Assembly: GCA_019309115.1 (NCBI GenBank)
Contig: JAFDGW010000024.1
Span: 1-39,709, forward strand
Direction of reading: 5' to 3'
Origin: Deltaproteobacteria bacterium
GTDB taxonomy: Bacteria > Desulfobacterota > Syntrophobacteria > Syntrophobacterales > Thermodesulforhabdaceae
Length of the DNA: 39,709 nucleotides
Under the pieces are notes generated by a model, which did no database searches, was not told the origin of the DNA, and worked only from the letters and a program-made list of their open reading frames with translations. Below are positions 1 to 7,894 of this stretch, in pieces. Positions within the stretch are counted from its first letter, which is position 1. Each line of letters opens with the position of its first letter. The position numbers were made by a program, and so were the translations under genes.

Positions 1-144
1 AAAACCTCTACAACCTATTAAAAAAATTAGATAAATAAAATCTGTAGTGTCGAAAACAAAACCAACTTCTAATGATTTCAGTATGTTAAAAAAAATTTTG
101 ACAAACTTGGGTTAGCGTAATACATTTTTCAAACTCGACCGGGC

Positions 145-249
145 TCATGCAGCCCAGACTATGACAAATTCAACAGGCCATACAATTCCTTCTTCTTCTT
201 TGAAAGTTCGGATGAATCGTTCTGTTTCTGCATTTCCTCTGGGATCATC
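145..249 (-). pseudogene. IS3-type transposase (rve integrase core) fragment
   Basis: On the minus strand the frame reads DPRGNAETERFIRTFKEEEG followed by a short hydrophobic tail and a TGA stop at 145-147. This matches the region around the third catalytic acid of IS3/rve-type integrase cores, whose usual form is N-A-x-x-E-R-F-x-R-T-x-K-x-E. Immediately upstream in the same frame there is a TAG stop at 250-252, and no start codon or remaining catalytic domain is present. It is therefore a short relic of a transposase. The family assignment (IS3 rather than a related rve family) is inferred from motif similarity only. Confidence 0.6.
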
Positions 250-433
250 CTAAGAAGGGAGCAGTATAAAAATAGACAATGACGGAACTTTCCCTCCAAA
301 TAAATCCCGACGTTTAAGCCTTAAAACCCGAAGGGAGAGTAACCTTTTTTCCGGTTTTTTACCAATACAAAGTTGAAAGGAGGGAACGCTCAAAACGATA
401 TCTGAATAGCCTTTGCACCATAACACGACCCTG

Positions 434-449
434 TTTTTCGAACAGGCTC
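434..449. repeat. Solo copy of IS terminal repeat
   Basis: The 16 bases TTTTTCGAACAGGCTC are identical to the outer 16 bases of the right-hand 17-bp inverted repeat at 35296-35312 and, reverse-complemented, to the left-hand repeat at 32591-32607. Its orientation is that of a right end, so any parent element would have extended toward position 1. A 16-base match in a 40-kb window is unlikely by chance. No transposase of the same type is visible beside it. Confidence 0.6.
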
Positions 450-656
450 GAGCTACCTGCGACACAACTATATAGTTTGCCACCATTGGGCTAACTCCCA
501 AATTTTTTGTAAAAAGGGTTGTCGAGCCCAATGATTAACAAGCTTTTCCTAATTCTTATTCATTTTTTCGGCCTTGTCTATGATTGTTGCATATTTTTGC
601 GTAAACCGCTCATTAGCTTATCCAACACAGCCATGCGAAAGTGTTCCCCCTCATCT

Positions 657-1712
657 TTAGGAATCTATTCCAACAAAAGCTTTGAAAATGGAAGCCAAAT
701 TTTCCGGAGAATAAATTGCAATTTCATTTTGCAGGAGTTTCTGTAGGTAATAATCGTCGGTGCGATGGTCGGGCACCATATTCTGACGGCAAACGATCCT
801 CATAATGCATGAACCCCAGTTCTCGTTACTGCCTAATGACGGAGAAAAACAGGCAAAGTTAAATGTGGAAAAACCAAGGTGTTCGTAAAACCCCAGGGTC
901 ATAGAGATAGCTTCCGCCATAATTAATATCTCTGCATTACCAAAATCCAAAAAGCTTCTGATTTCAGGCCACACTACAAGTACTTCATTTGTTCCCATTG
1001 GTGAAAAGGCGGTCAGTACATGACAACCCTGCTTTTCCAGCACGTACCTCAGTCCTAAGTCTTTTTCTGTACTGACTAAAGCTTTCCAGAAGTTTTCCCC
1101 GTTACTGTCATAAAACTTCTTAGTGGCGAACAACAGCCTTTCATGATGCGTGGATGGAATTTCATCTCCCAGTAACTGAAAGTGAGGGTGAACAAGGCTA
1201 GCACCGGCCGGTGCCAGATAGTTTGCATTTATGGTCCAGTATTTACGAGTCTGATCCTTTTCAAAAACCCTTTTGATAAAAGAAAAGGCTAGTTGCAGAG
1301 CGTCGTTTACAAGATCTGGTGAAAAAGCGGAAAGGCGACGATAATGTTCTTTTCCCACCATTATTACGGCGTGATATGAAGCCACTGGAAATAAGTTCGG
1401 AAAAAGCACACAGTCCCCTTTTATCAGTCTCCCACCTGGTATGAGGTCATCCGGGTATCGGGGAGTGGTTTTCTTCCATCGATCATCGCAAAGGAAGCAG
1501 TTTGACATAGTTTCTTTAATACACCTGGTAATATATTCTTCATCGGTTTTTGGAAACAGGATTTCCCGCTTGCCGGCCAATCCATCACTGAGGATACTTA
1601 TATGGCCCAGCAATGGATCCCTTCTATACTCCAGTTCTGCGTTCACTAGCTTTCCACCTTCTAAAGGATTATGAAACCTGGCATTCACCTTTCGACTATC
1701 AAATCGAATCAT
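657..1712 (-). CDS. GalT-like nucleotidyltransferase (HIT superfamily)
   Basis: A 351-residue protein resembling galactose-1-phosphate uridylyltransferase. The catalytic signature H-P-H-F-Q is at residues 175-179, where the middle histidine (H177) is the nucleophile that forms the nucleotidyl-enzyme intermediate in this family. A C-x2-C pair (C72, C75, in NCFLCDD) matches the zinc site near the N terminus of GalT enzymes. Known relatives move UMP or AMP between sugar 1-phosphates (GalT, ADP-glucose phosphorylase) or cleave Ap4A. No galactose-pathway genes are nearby, so the substrate cannot be deduced. It is the most downstream gene of a minus-strand group after rlmI and the small ORF at 1741-1923. 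Confidence is high for the superfamily, low for the exact reaction. Confidence 0.75.
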   Translation of the reverse strand: MIRFDSRKVNARFHNPLEGGKLVNAELEYRRDPLLGHISILSDGLAGKREILFPKTDEEYITRCIKETMSNCFLCDDRWKKTTPRYPDDLIPGGRLIKGDCVLFPNLFPVASYHAVIMVGKEHYRRLSAFSPDLVNDALQLAFSFIKRVFEKDQTRKYWTINANYLAPAGASLVHPHFQLLGDEIPSTHHERLLFATKKFYDSNGENFWKALVSTEKDLGLRYVLEKQGCHVLTAFSPMGTNEVLVVWPEIRSFLDFGNAEILIMAEAISMTLGFYEHLGFSTFNFACFSPSLGSNENWGSCIMRIVCRQNMVPDHRTDDYYLQKLLQNEIAIYSPENLASIFKAFVGIDS

Positions 1713-1740
1713 AAGACGACTCCTCCAATTTCTGCAGTTA

Positions 1741-1923
1741 TCACAGTAATTCTATCTCGCCAGTTCTTCTTCTGGAAGCGACCGCTTCGACAAATTCTTT
1801 TACCATCTTTTTTCTCATATCAACTGCTTTTTTCCAGTACTTTAATCGCTCGGCAGGATTGTGCGAAAAAGAGTAGAAATCTATCCAGGGGTACATACTC
1901 AAACATTTTTCATTACAAAACAT
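1741..1923 (-). CDS. Small hypothetical protein (60 aa)
   Basis: A short basic protein beginning with an F-C-N-E-K-C (C-x3-C) stretch and continuing as a charged, probably helical segment rich in Lys, Arg and Glu. Its ATG overlaps the 3' end of the upstream rlmI-like gene by 25 bp and is preceded by GAGGT at about 8 nt, a good ribosome binding site, so translational coupling is plausible. The next gene (GalT-like) begins 28 bp downstream. I recognise no family. It could still be a chance frame in the gap between two genes; the support is the RBS, the overlap and the lack of any other use for this DNA. Confidence 0.45.
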   Translation of the reverse strand: MFCNEKCLSMYPWIDFYSFSHNPAERLKYWKKAVDMRKKMVKEFVEAVASRRRTGEIELL

Positions 1924-3089
1924 TTGAGGTACCTCGTTTCAGGCATTGGTAGTAGAACAGGATGATCAGGAGATTGGCCTCGTGTTTCGAGTACAACAAA
2001 TTTCCTGCCGCTGGCAAGGGACGCATTCATCAGAACCTCGTGAAACATCTGTTCGGTAAGGTGGTAAGAGCAGGAACAAGTTATGAGCACCCCATGTGTA
2101 GCAAGAGCCAACATGGCACGGCGGTTAAGGTCGGTGTAACCTTTTACAGCCTGAGGAAGACTCTTTTTATTTTTCACGAAAGCGGGAGGATCACAAACTA
2201 TTACGTCGAACTTTTCTCTGTTGGCTTTTAAAAAATCGAAGACGTCGGCTTCAACAAAAGTGCATATATTCTGAAAACCGTTTTTTCTAGCGTTCCATCT
2301 GGCACGGTCCAGAGCCTTGCTCGACTGATCAACGCCCACGACTAACTTAGCTCCAAAACGAGCTGCATACAAAGACCAGGCACCATCATAGCAAAAAAGG
2401 TCCAATACTCGCTTTCCATCCACAAAATGCTTCAATATCTTCCTGTTTTCCCTCTGATCCAGGTACATGCCCGTTTTTTGTCCTTCCAACGTATCTACCA
2501 GAAAAACTAGTCCATCAAGCACAACCGTGTGCTCGTCAGGGAGATTTCCATACGCAATGCCTTTCTCCAAGGGCAACTCTTCTAGAACGCGTGCCGCCGA
2601 ATCATTGCGATAAACAACGGCTTCCGGAGAAAAAATATCCACTAGAAACTCAACCAGCATATCCTGCATAACGCTTACACCATAAGTGTTAACTTGAGCA
2701 ACCAACACATCTCCGTAGCGGTCCACGATAAAGCCAGGCAGTCCGTCCGATTCACTAAAAAACAAGCGATAACAATCACAACCCGGAAAAATTTCCTTCC
2801 TTCGAGCGTCTGCATCAATGATCAACCTGCGAAAATAATCCCTAGAAGGCCTCGTACCGGCGGGGCAGATGATTCTTACGGCTATAAGCGACCGAGGATT
2901 AATATACCCCAACCCCAGGTAGGCGCCCTTGCTACTGACTACCCTTACCCAGCTTCCCGGAGTAAAATCTTTTACCGGACCATCAATTTCATTGCTAAAA
3001 ACCCATTTATGCCCATACAATAACCTGCGATCCCTGCCCCGCTGTAATCTAATCTCCGGATAATCTTTCAATGCCGTTGAAAATTCCAT
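1899..3089 (-). CDS. rlmI: 23S rRNA m5C methyltransferase, RlmI/YccW type
   Basis: A 396-residue class I SAM-dependent methyltransferase. An N-terminal PUA-like RNA-binding domain covers roughly residues 10-75. The SAM-binding motif I is VLDLFCYDGAWS near residues 228-239, with the acidic motif II V-G-V-D-Q about 15 residues later. Motif IV is D-P-P-A-F (300-304), and C338/C340 in the T-C-S-C-S segment match the motif VI cysteines of RNA m5C methyltransferases. RlmI in E. coli methylates C1962 of 23S rRNA; the same architecture and length are seen here, but position specificity is inferred. The gene is transcribed away from rpoD, with the rpoD-side terminator between them. Confidence 0.85.
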   Translation of the reverse strand: MEFSTALKDYPEIRLQRGRDRRLLYGHKWVFSNEIDGPVKDFTPGSWVRVVSSKGAYLGLGYINPRSLIAVRIICPAGTRPSRDYFRRLIIDADARRKEIFPGCDCYRLFFSESDGLPGFIVDRYGDVLVAQVNTYGVSVMQDMLVEFLVDIFSPEAVVYRNDSAARVLEELPLEKGIAYGNLPDEHTVVLDGLVFLVDTLEGQKTGMYLDQRENRKILKHFVDGKRVLDLFCYDGAWSLYAARFGAKLVVGVDQSSKALDRARWNARKNGFQNICTFVEADVFDFLKANREKFDVIVCDPPAFVKNKKSLPQAVKGYTDLNRRAMLALATHGVLITCSCSYHLTEQMFHEVLMNASLASGRKFVVLETRGQSPDHPVLLPMPETRYLKCFVMKNV

Positions 3090-3104
3090 AAGTCATGACC
3101 TCAC

Positions 3105-3140
3105 AAAAAAGGCGGGCCATTTCAAAGACCCGCCTTTCTC
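3105..3140 (-). terminator. Rho-independent terminator of dnaG-rpoD
   Basis: Read on the minus strand, the sequence forms a GC-rich hairpin (AGGCGGGTC, 8-nt loop, GGCCCGCCT) followed at once by a run of T residues. It begins about 25 bp after the rpoD stop codon. The T-run lies only on the rlmI side, so it ends transcripts coming from rpoD. Confidence 0.85.
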
Positions 3141-3161
3141 CCAAGTTTATTTCTTTCAATT

Positions 3162-4964
3162 TTACCATTCAATAAAAGTCTTTAGCTCTTTTCTTCTGCT
3201 TGGATGTCTCAGCTTCCGGAGAGCTTTAGCTTCAATCTGCCTTATTCGCTCACGGGTCACATGAAAATCCTGCCCCACCTCTTCCAGCGTGTGATCCGCC
3301 TTCTCACCTATACCAAACCGCATTCTCAGTACCTTTTCTTCACGGGGTGTGAGCATGGCCAGAGCCCGTCTGGTACGTTCCACCAGGTTCAATCTTACGA
3401 CGGCGTCGGCTGGATTAACGGCCTTCTTGTCCTCTATGAAATCTCCAAGATGGCTGTCTTCCTCTTCTCCAATAGGAGTCTCCAAACTTATGGGTTCCTT
3501 GGCTATTCTCAGAATTTTTCGAACCTTATCCACCGGAAGTTCCATTCTTTCGGCTATCTCTTCCGGCATCGGTTCACGACCCAGCTCCTGTACAAGCTGT
3601 CTAGATGTACGGATAAGCTTGTTAATGGTTTCTATCATATGAACCGGGATCCTAATTGTTCGAGCTTGATCCGCTATAGCCCGCGTGATTGCTTGGCGGA
3701 TCCACCAGGTCGCATAGGTGCTGAACTTGTAGCCCCTTTGGTACTCAAATTTGTCCACGGCCTTCATAAGACCAATATTGCCTTCCTGGATCAGATCCAG
3801 AAACTGAAGTCCACGATTTGTGTATTTTTTCGCAATGCTTACAACGAGACGAAGGTTAGCTTCGATAAGTTCCGTTTTTGCCTGCTTGGCCTTTTGCAAA
3901 CCATCTTCCACACGCCGGAGCAACTGGCGAAGCGTTCTGGAATCAATCTTTGCTTCCATCTCAAGTTCGGTAATCTTATCCCTGGCTACGATTGCTTTCT
4001 CAACGAGGGTCCGAAACTCGCCTGGGTCTATGCGGAAGCTACGGGCAAGCTCGTCCACTCCACTTTCCCGTTCACCTGCTTCCTCGTATAGCTTATAAAT
4101 TTCCTGAAAGGGCTTTCCACACCTGAGTATGCATTCCTCAAGGTCTCGCTCGGCTCGCTCAATGTTTTCAAGATAGTAATTTAGCTTTTCGATAACCCTC
4201 TCTATCTGGTTCTTTCCCAGCTGCAAGCCTTTAAGCAAGTTAACAATTTGTTCTTTGTTAACATGAATCGATTCCCTCAGCCGATCCTTCTCTTCTGGAT
4301 CAATATTATCAGATAGAAGTCGGACCTGCATGCTTTTGTTTTCATTATCAAGCTTCTCAACCTGAGATAGGATAGTGATTACCCTTTCCCTGAGCTCTTC
4401 CTTCTCCTCGTCTGTTATGTCATCGTCCAATCCCCTCAGCACTTCGGTAACGTCTATAGCTTCATTTTCCAACTTTTCTCTGATTGAAAGAATTTCCCTG
4501 ATCCCAATGGACGACTCCATAATAGCATTGAAAACTTCTCGCTCACCGGCTTCTATTCGTTTGGCTATTTCCACCTCCTCCTCTCGGCTCAGCAACGCTA
4601 CTTGCCCCATCTCTCGCAGATACATCCTGACCGGGTCAGCCACTCGTCCAGTGCTATCTTCATAGTCATCCTCTTCGGTTTCTTCCGCTCCCTCTCCTTC
4701 ACCCTCATCCGAGGAAATACCAGTACGGGCCTTTGCAATTGCCGCTTCGTCTTCCGAATCAACAATCTCTATATCCATTTCATCAAAGATCATCATCATG
4801 TCATCGAGTTTTTCGGGAGATACAGCGTCTTCGGGTAGGGCTTCATTAAGTTCGTCATAGGTCAGATATCCTCGTTCTTTACCCTTGGAAATTAACTCCT
4901 TCAACTCTTCAATCTGAACTTGCTTTTTTTCATCACTACTCTGTTTTTTGGATTTCCTGCTCAT
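3162..4964 (-). CDS. rpoD: RNA polymerase primary sigma factor (sigma-70)
   Basis: A 600-residue housekeeping sigma factor, a typical length for proteobacterial RpoD. An N-terminal acidic region 1.1 with a Glu/Asp-rich stretch precedes region 1.2 ([20 protein letters not shown]). A non-conserved insert follows. Region 2 contains [20 protein letters not shown], then the [17 protein letters not shown] and [17 protein letters not shown] segments that bind core and the -10 element. Region 4.2 ([20 protein letters not shown]) is the -35-recognising helix-turn-helix close to the C terminus. It starts 4 bp after the dnaG stop, the classic dnaG-rpoD arrangement without rpsU in front, and is followed by a strong terminator. 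The long open frame on the other strand (3204-4091) is a shadow. Confidence 0.98.
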   Translation of the reverse strand: MSRKSKKQSSDEKKQVQIEELKELISKGKERGYLTYDELNEALPEDAVSPEKLDDMMMIFDEMDIEIVDSEDEAAIAKARTGISSDEGEGEGAEETEEDDYEDSTGRVADPVRMYLREMGQVALLSREEEVEIAKRIEAGEREVFNAIMESSIGIREILSIREKLENEAIDVTEVLRGLDDDITDEEKEELRERVITILSQVEKLDNENKSMQVRLLSDNIDPEEKDRLRESIHVNKEQIVNLLKGLQLGKNQIERVIEKLNYYLENIERAERDLEECILRCGKPFQEIYKLYEEAGERESGVDELARSFRIDPGEFRTLVEKAIVARDKITELEMEAKIDSRTLRQLLRRVEDGLQKAKQAKTELIEANLRLVVSIAKKYTNRGLQFLDLIQEGNIGLMKAVDKFEYQRGYKFSTYATWWIRQAITRAIADQARTIRIPVHMIETINKLIRTSRQLVQELGREPMPEEIAERMELPVDKVRKILRIAKEPISLETPIGEEEDSHLGDFIEDKKAVNPADAVVRLNLVERTRRALAMLTPREEKVLRMRFGIGEKADHTLEEVGQDFHVTRERIRQIEAKALRKLRHPSRRKELKTFIEW

Positions 4965-4968
4965 GGGT

Positions 4969-6762
4969 TCACTTCCCCCCTTTATTAAAATGACAATCGA
5001 GCGTCTGTAATTGCCTGAGCAAATCCCTTATAGCCTGGAAATCACCCCTTTGTTCAGCTTCAGAAAGCCTTTCTTTTAACTTCTCGCGCTGCACAGTGAT
5101 GGATTTTTTTAGGCATGCAGCAAGATAATCTTTGAAAAATGCAAAAGCCTGTTCCGTATTTCCATAAACACTATCCTCGACCATGTATCGAGACAACACT
5201 GCCTTAGCTACCTGGTCGTCAATCCTTTCATAAACTCGCTGTATATCAAACTCATCTTTCCTAAAAAGCCATTCTTCTCTGACGCCGCGAAGTATAGTTC
5301 CGTGAGCACTCGTAACCGTGTCAAGCAGTCTGTTGAAATCATGCTCGCTTATTTCCTTTACAAAATAAGGATACTTTATAAGTAGTTTCACAAGACCTTC
5401 TTCCGAAGTGCTGGTGACCACAAGGTCGCTTTCTGCTGGCAACGAAACTTTTGCTTTTACGCCCCTCCATTTGCGGAATTGTTTGCTAATTACATCAGGA
5501 GAGACATCAAGCCTTTCGGTGACCAAGCGCATATATTCACTCTGCAAAAGAGGATCTGCTATGTTCTGAAATAAGAGAAAAAGCTCATGAAGAATCTCCA
5601 GCTTTCCCGTGGCAGATCCGTCCCAGATCTTAACATGCTCGTCAATAACAAACCGTCCAAGATCTGTTCTTTTTGCCACAAGGAGTTCAAATTCATCCCA
5701 CCCCCGCTGGCTCAGAAAGTCATCGGGATCTAGCCCGTCGGGTAAAACGATACAGCTACACTTCAGCCTCTCCTGAATCAGAAAAGGGAATATACGCAGC
5801 ATTGCCCTTTTGCCAGCATCATCTCCATCGTAAACAAGAATTACCTCATCGGCGATTCTCCTGAGCAATCTTGCTTGCTGAGCCGTAAAAGCAGTACCCA
5901 GTGTGGCAACAACTCTGTATTCGCCAACCCTGTGAAATGCCAGAGCATCCATGTAGCCTTCCACAAGGAAAACATGTCTTTCCCCTTTTTTGGCCGAGCG
6001 GCAAGCACGCTCAGCTCTGTCGAGCTGATACAGAAGAGCTCTTTTGCGGTAAACCGGAGTTTCAGGGCTGTTTAGGTACTTTGGATCGGATCCATCGATG
6101 CTGCGTCCACCAAAGGCAACTACACGCCCTCTGGTATCCCGAATAGGGAATATTACCCGGTTTCTGAACCTATCGTACAAAGAACCTTTCGACGAAGTAA
6201 CAAAAAGTCCCGCTTCCTCTCCGAGCTTGGTATCTAACCCACCTTGCCTAAAATGTTGCACTAAGGCATCCCAATCGTCTGGAGCATAACCCAGCTCTTC
6301 ATCTCGAATCAGTTTTTCAGGGATTCCCCTCGATTTAAGATAATCCAGAGCTTTCTTACCGTTCGAATCGTATAAAAGGGTATGGTGGTAAAAATTCTTT
6401 GCCTTTTCCAATAAATCAAGGTACTCGTTTTTTTGGGAAGAGCTTCTGTTCGAGCTGGTGCTTCTTTCAGGAATACTGATACCGTAACGATCAGCCAAGT
6501 ATCTTATGGCTTCGGCAAAGGAAAGCCCTCTGTGCTTCATAATGAATTGAATTACATCTCCACCAGCGCCACACCCAAAACAGTAAAAAAACTGACGTTC
6601 TGGGTTAACAAAAAAGGAAGGGGTTTTTTCCGGGTGGAAAGGACAGAGGGCAGCATAGCGCTTGCCTGCACGTCGGAGTGGTATGGTTTCAGATATTACA
6701 TCCACAATATCTACCGCCTCTTTCACCCGTTCAGCGAGATCGCGACCTACACCGTCGGTCAA
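4969..6762 (-). CDS. dnaG: DNA primase DnaG
   Basis: A 597-residue primase that makes RNA primers for replication. The N-terminal CHC2 zinc-binding domain uses C40, H43, C61 and C64 ([11 protein letters not shown] then YCFGCG). The TOPRIM catalytic core includes the V-E-G-Y-M-D-A segment and Y-D-G-D-D-A-G, holding the metal-binding acids. The C-terminal part is the divergent helicase-binding domain. The start codon is TTG at 6760-6762, chosen because GGAGG lies 8 nt upstream and the product then begins with the typical N-terminal helix of DnaG. It is immediately followed by rpoD and probably co-transcribed with it. Confidence 0.97.
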   Translation of the reverse strand: MTDGVGRDLAERVKEAVDIVDVISETIPLRRAGKRYAALCPFHPEKTPSFFVNPERQFFYCFGCGAGGDVIQFIMKHRGLSFAEAIRYLADRYGISIPERSTSSNRSSSQKNEYLDLLEKAKNFYHHTLLYDSNGKKALDYLKSRGIPEKLIRDEELGYAPDDWDALVQHFRQGGLDTKLGEEAGLFVTSSKGSLYDRFRNRVIFPIRDTRGRVVAFGGRSIDGSDPKYLNSPETPVYRKRALLYQLDRAERACRSAKKGERHVFLVEGYMDALAFHRVGEYRVVATLGTAFTAQQARLLRRIADEVILVYDGDDAGKRAMLRIFPFLIQERLKCSCIVLPDGLDPDDFLSQRGWDEFELLVAKRTDLGRFVIDEHVKIWDGSATGKLEILHELFLLFQNIADPLLQSEYMRLVTERLDVSPDVISKQFRKWRGVKAKVSLPAESDLVVTSTSEEGLVKLLIKYPYFVKEISEHDFNRLLDTVTSAHGTILRGVREEWLFRKDEFDIQRVYERIDDQVAKAVLSRYMVEDSVYGNTEQAFAFFKDYLAACLKKSITVQREKLKERLSEAEQRGDFQAIRDLLRQLQTLDCHFNKGGK

Positions 6763-6829
6763 AAGAATGCCCTCCGACGTCCCTTAGATTTGGAAACGTT
6801 TATTCATAACCAAGCGAAAAAGAAAAGTC

Positions 6830-6835
6830 TATAAT
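6830..6835 (+). promoter_or_regulatory. Candidate -10 box for plus-strand RNA
   Basis: A perfect TATAAT hexamer on the plus strand. A start site near 6842 would place the structured region at 6852-6955 at the very 5' end of the transcript. The -35 region at 17 bp spacing (TAACCA) is weak, so this rests mainly on the -10 match in A+T-rich DNA. Confidence 0.4.
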
Positions 6836-6841
6836 GAGAAA

Positions 6842-6972
6842 AGAATTATTCGAAAAATCTGTCAGGTGCGTGGAAGTACTCCACTTTGCTCTGTAAGCGA
6901 GCTATTAAGGCGCAGTTGTACTGTGCTTTACAAGTCAGACATTTGCAGATTTTTCAAACGCCCCTTTTTCTC
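6842..6972 (+). ncRNA. Candidate structured RNA, family not recognised
   Basis: A perfect 10-bp closing stem pairs 6852-6861 (GAAAAATCTG) with 6946-6955 (CAGATTTTTC). Inside are three consecutive hairpins, each with a 5-nt loop: GTGGA/TCCAC at 6870-6884; T-T-T-G-C-T/A-G-C-G-A-G at 6885-6901; and a 10-bp stem TAAGGCGCAG/CTGTGCTTTA at 6906-6930. Several pairs are G-T on the plus strand; they would be A-C mismatches on the minus strand, so the plus strand is the more likely transcript. A T-rich end (CCCCTTTTTCTC, 6961-6972) follows and a TATAAT box precedes it. It could instead be a small palindromic mobile element (MITE). Boundaries are approximate. Confidence 0.4.
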
Positions 6973-6979
6973 AAAGTCG

Positions 6980-7008
6980 TTGACTTTAAGGGTGTGACGG
7001 GGTAATAG
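6980..7008 (+). promoter_or_regulatory. Promoter of tRNA-Pro
   Basis: TTGACT at 6980-6985 and TAATAG at 7003-7008 are separated by exactly 17 bp, a good sigma-70 promoter. The predicted start (about 7015) is 20 bp before the mature tRNA 5' end at 7035. Confidence 0.7.
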
Positions 7009-7034
7009 AGGCTCAGTAATGCGGAATAATGAGT

Positions 7035-7112
7035 CGGGGCGTAGCGCAGTCTGGTGAGCGCACTAGCATGGGGAGCTAGGGGTCGGCGGTTCAAATCCGC
7101 CCGCCCCGACCA
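7035..7112 (+). tRNA. tRNA-Pro (GGG)
   Basis: A complete cloverleaf can be drawn: acceptor CGGGGCG/CGCCCCG, D arm closed by GCGC/GCGC, anticodon stem CTAGC/GCTAG with loop ATGGGGA (anticodon GGG at 7070-7072), T stem GGCGG/CCGCC with loop TTCAAAT, discriminator A and an encoded CCA. It has its own promoter. Its 3' part from the anticodon stem on (7064-7112) is repeated at 7801-7851, which marks the tRNA as an integration site. Confidence 0.95.
7064..7112 (+). repeat. Direct repeat copy 1 (att-like, in tRNA-Pro)
   Basis: The 49 bases from the anticodon stem to the CCA end are repeated at 7801-7851. The two copies differ only by two extra bases (GT) in the distal copy. This is the usual footprint of a tyrosine-recombinase element that integrated inside a tRNA gene and restored the tRNA with its own copy of the 3' part. 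Confidence 0.85.
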
Positions 7113-7800
7113 GAAAAATCAGCAACTTACAGAGGCAGAAAAATCTTAACAGCGGCTTTGGGGGCTGTTTTGGGGACTACTCACTCAAGGGTTCGCGTAG
7201 GGGAAAAACGGTATTGCTCACAGATAAGTTCATGCGAGGAAGCAATGTTTTATCTTCACGAATGTGGACTTAAGCGGCTAGTCAGAGACAAAGGTAGAAT
7301 TACTTGCGAGAAACTGTGTCGTTGACGAAATAGCATAAGCTTACACAAGCAGAAATGAGGAGGCAGAAAATGTACTTTGTAGGCAACATAGTAAAGGAAA
7401 GCATACTAAGAGCATTACTAATGATCTTACTTTGCCTACTGATGACGTGCTACTGTAAGATTGCCTCTGCTGATTCGGTCCAGCTTGAATCTATTGGCGT
7501 TAAGATAATTAGCAAAAGCAAGGATTACATAGAATATAGTTTTAAGGTTAAAGTTCGAAGCCTCGGCAAAGAAGGAAAGGTTTGTGTGGATGTTAAGGGG
7601 CTGGATATAAATGACTACGAAATAGAAAGCACCCTTGTCTGCGGCGTTGTCCAAGATGACGAAACTGCAATCCTTACTGATACGGACTTCGTCAAAATAG
7701 ATAAGGCTAAAAAGATAAGGACATGGATAGCGGAAATGCCTGATTACTCTACACGTACCGTTAGCACACGCTCACCGTCCATATAAAGACATAGACGGAA
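7113..7800 (+). mobile_element. Shell of an integrated element (about 0.7 kb)
   Basis: The DNA between the two tRNA-Pro repeats is 688 bp and carries one small gene (7370-7786). The remaining 257 bp upstream of that gene (7113-7369) contain no integrase, excisionase or other frame I can recognise. Either a larger element has collapsed by deletion, or this is a very small passenger moved by a recombinase supplied from elsewhere. The outer limits are defined only by the repeats. Confidence 0.65.
7370..7786 (+). CDS. Small exported protein of unknown function
   Basis: A 138-residue protein starting at an ATG preceded by GAGGAGG at about 6 nt; an upstream in-frame ATG at 7355 lacks such a site. 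An N-terminal hydrophobic segment (residues about 13-29) ending near C-K-I-A-S-A-D looks like a Sec signal peptide. The mature part has alternating beta-like segments: a body with a V-K-V-R-S-L-G-K-E-G-K-V stretch, and a Thr/Ser-rich tail. This fits a small extracytoplasmic beta-sandwich of the FxLYD-like kind, but I cannot assign a family. It is the only gene between the tRNA-Pro repeats and appears more A+T-rich than its neighbours, in keeping with acquisition by transfer. Confidence 0.65.
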   Translation: MYFVGNIVKESILRALLMILLCLLMTCYCKIASADSVQLESIGVKIISKSKDYIEYSFKVKVRSLGKEGKVCVDVKGLDINDYEIESTLVCGVVQDDETAILTDTDFVKIDKAKKIRTWIAEMPDYSTRTVSTRSPSI

Positions 7801-7851
7801 TAGCATGGGGAGCGTTAGGGGTCGGCGGTTCAAATCCGCCCGCCCCGACCA
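7801..7851 (+). repeat. Direct repeat copy 2: displaced 3' end of tRNA-Pro
   Basis: A 51-base copy of the tRNA-Pro 3' part, with GT inserted where the 3' strand of the anticodon stem begins and the rest (including T arm, acceptor strand and CCA) identical. It has no 5' half, so it is not a functional tRNA. A likely reading is that it is the original host 3' end, displaced by the insertion and since released from selection. Confidence 0.85.
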
Positions 7852-7894
7852 TTATCCTTTCAAAGGTAAGGGGCCAAAAAAGAAGGAGCTGTTC

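Larger units (their letters stand above)
1..656. other. Gene-poor intergenic stretch with IS debris
   Basis: I find no convincing gene here. The stretch is A+T-rich at its left end and contains two pieces of insertion-sequence debris, listed separately: an integrase-core fragment at 145-249 and a 16-base copy of an IS end at 434-449. The open frames present (minus strand 250-531, plus strand 519-746) lack good ribosome binding sites; one crosses the IS end and the other runs into the 3' end of the GalT-like gene. The remainder holds nothing I can identify. Confidence 0.6.

Noticed and set aside
250-531. Minus-strand 93-aa frame with a faint likeness to HPr-type phosphocarriers
   Set aside because: The likeness is patchy, the active-site histidine region is absent, no RBS is seen, and the frame runs through the IS-end copy at 434-449; most likely chance.
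3204-4091. 295-aa open frame opposite rpoD
   Set aside because: It lies wholly antisense to a highly conserved gene, has no recognisable domain, and reflects the codon bias of rpoD.
7805-7894. 30-residue N-terminal extension of the lipoprotein
   Set aside because: It would translate the duplicated tRNA-Pro end; the start at 7895 has an RBS and gives a proper lipoprotein signal.
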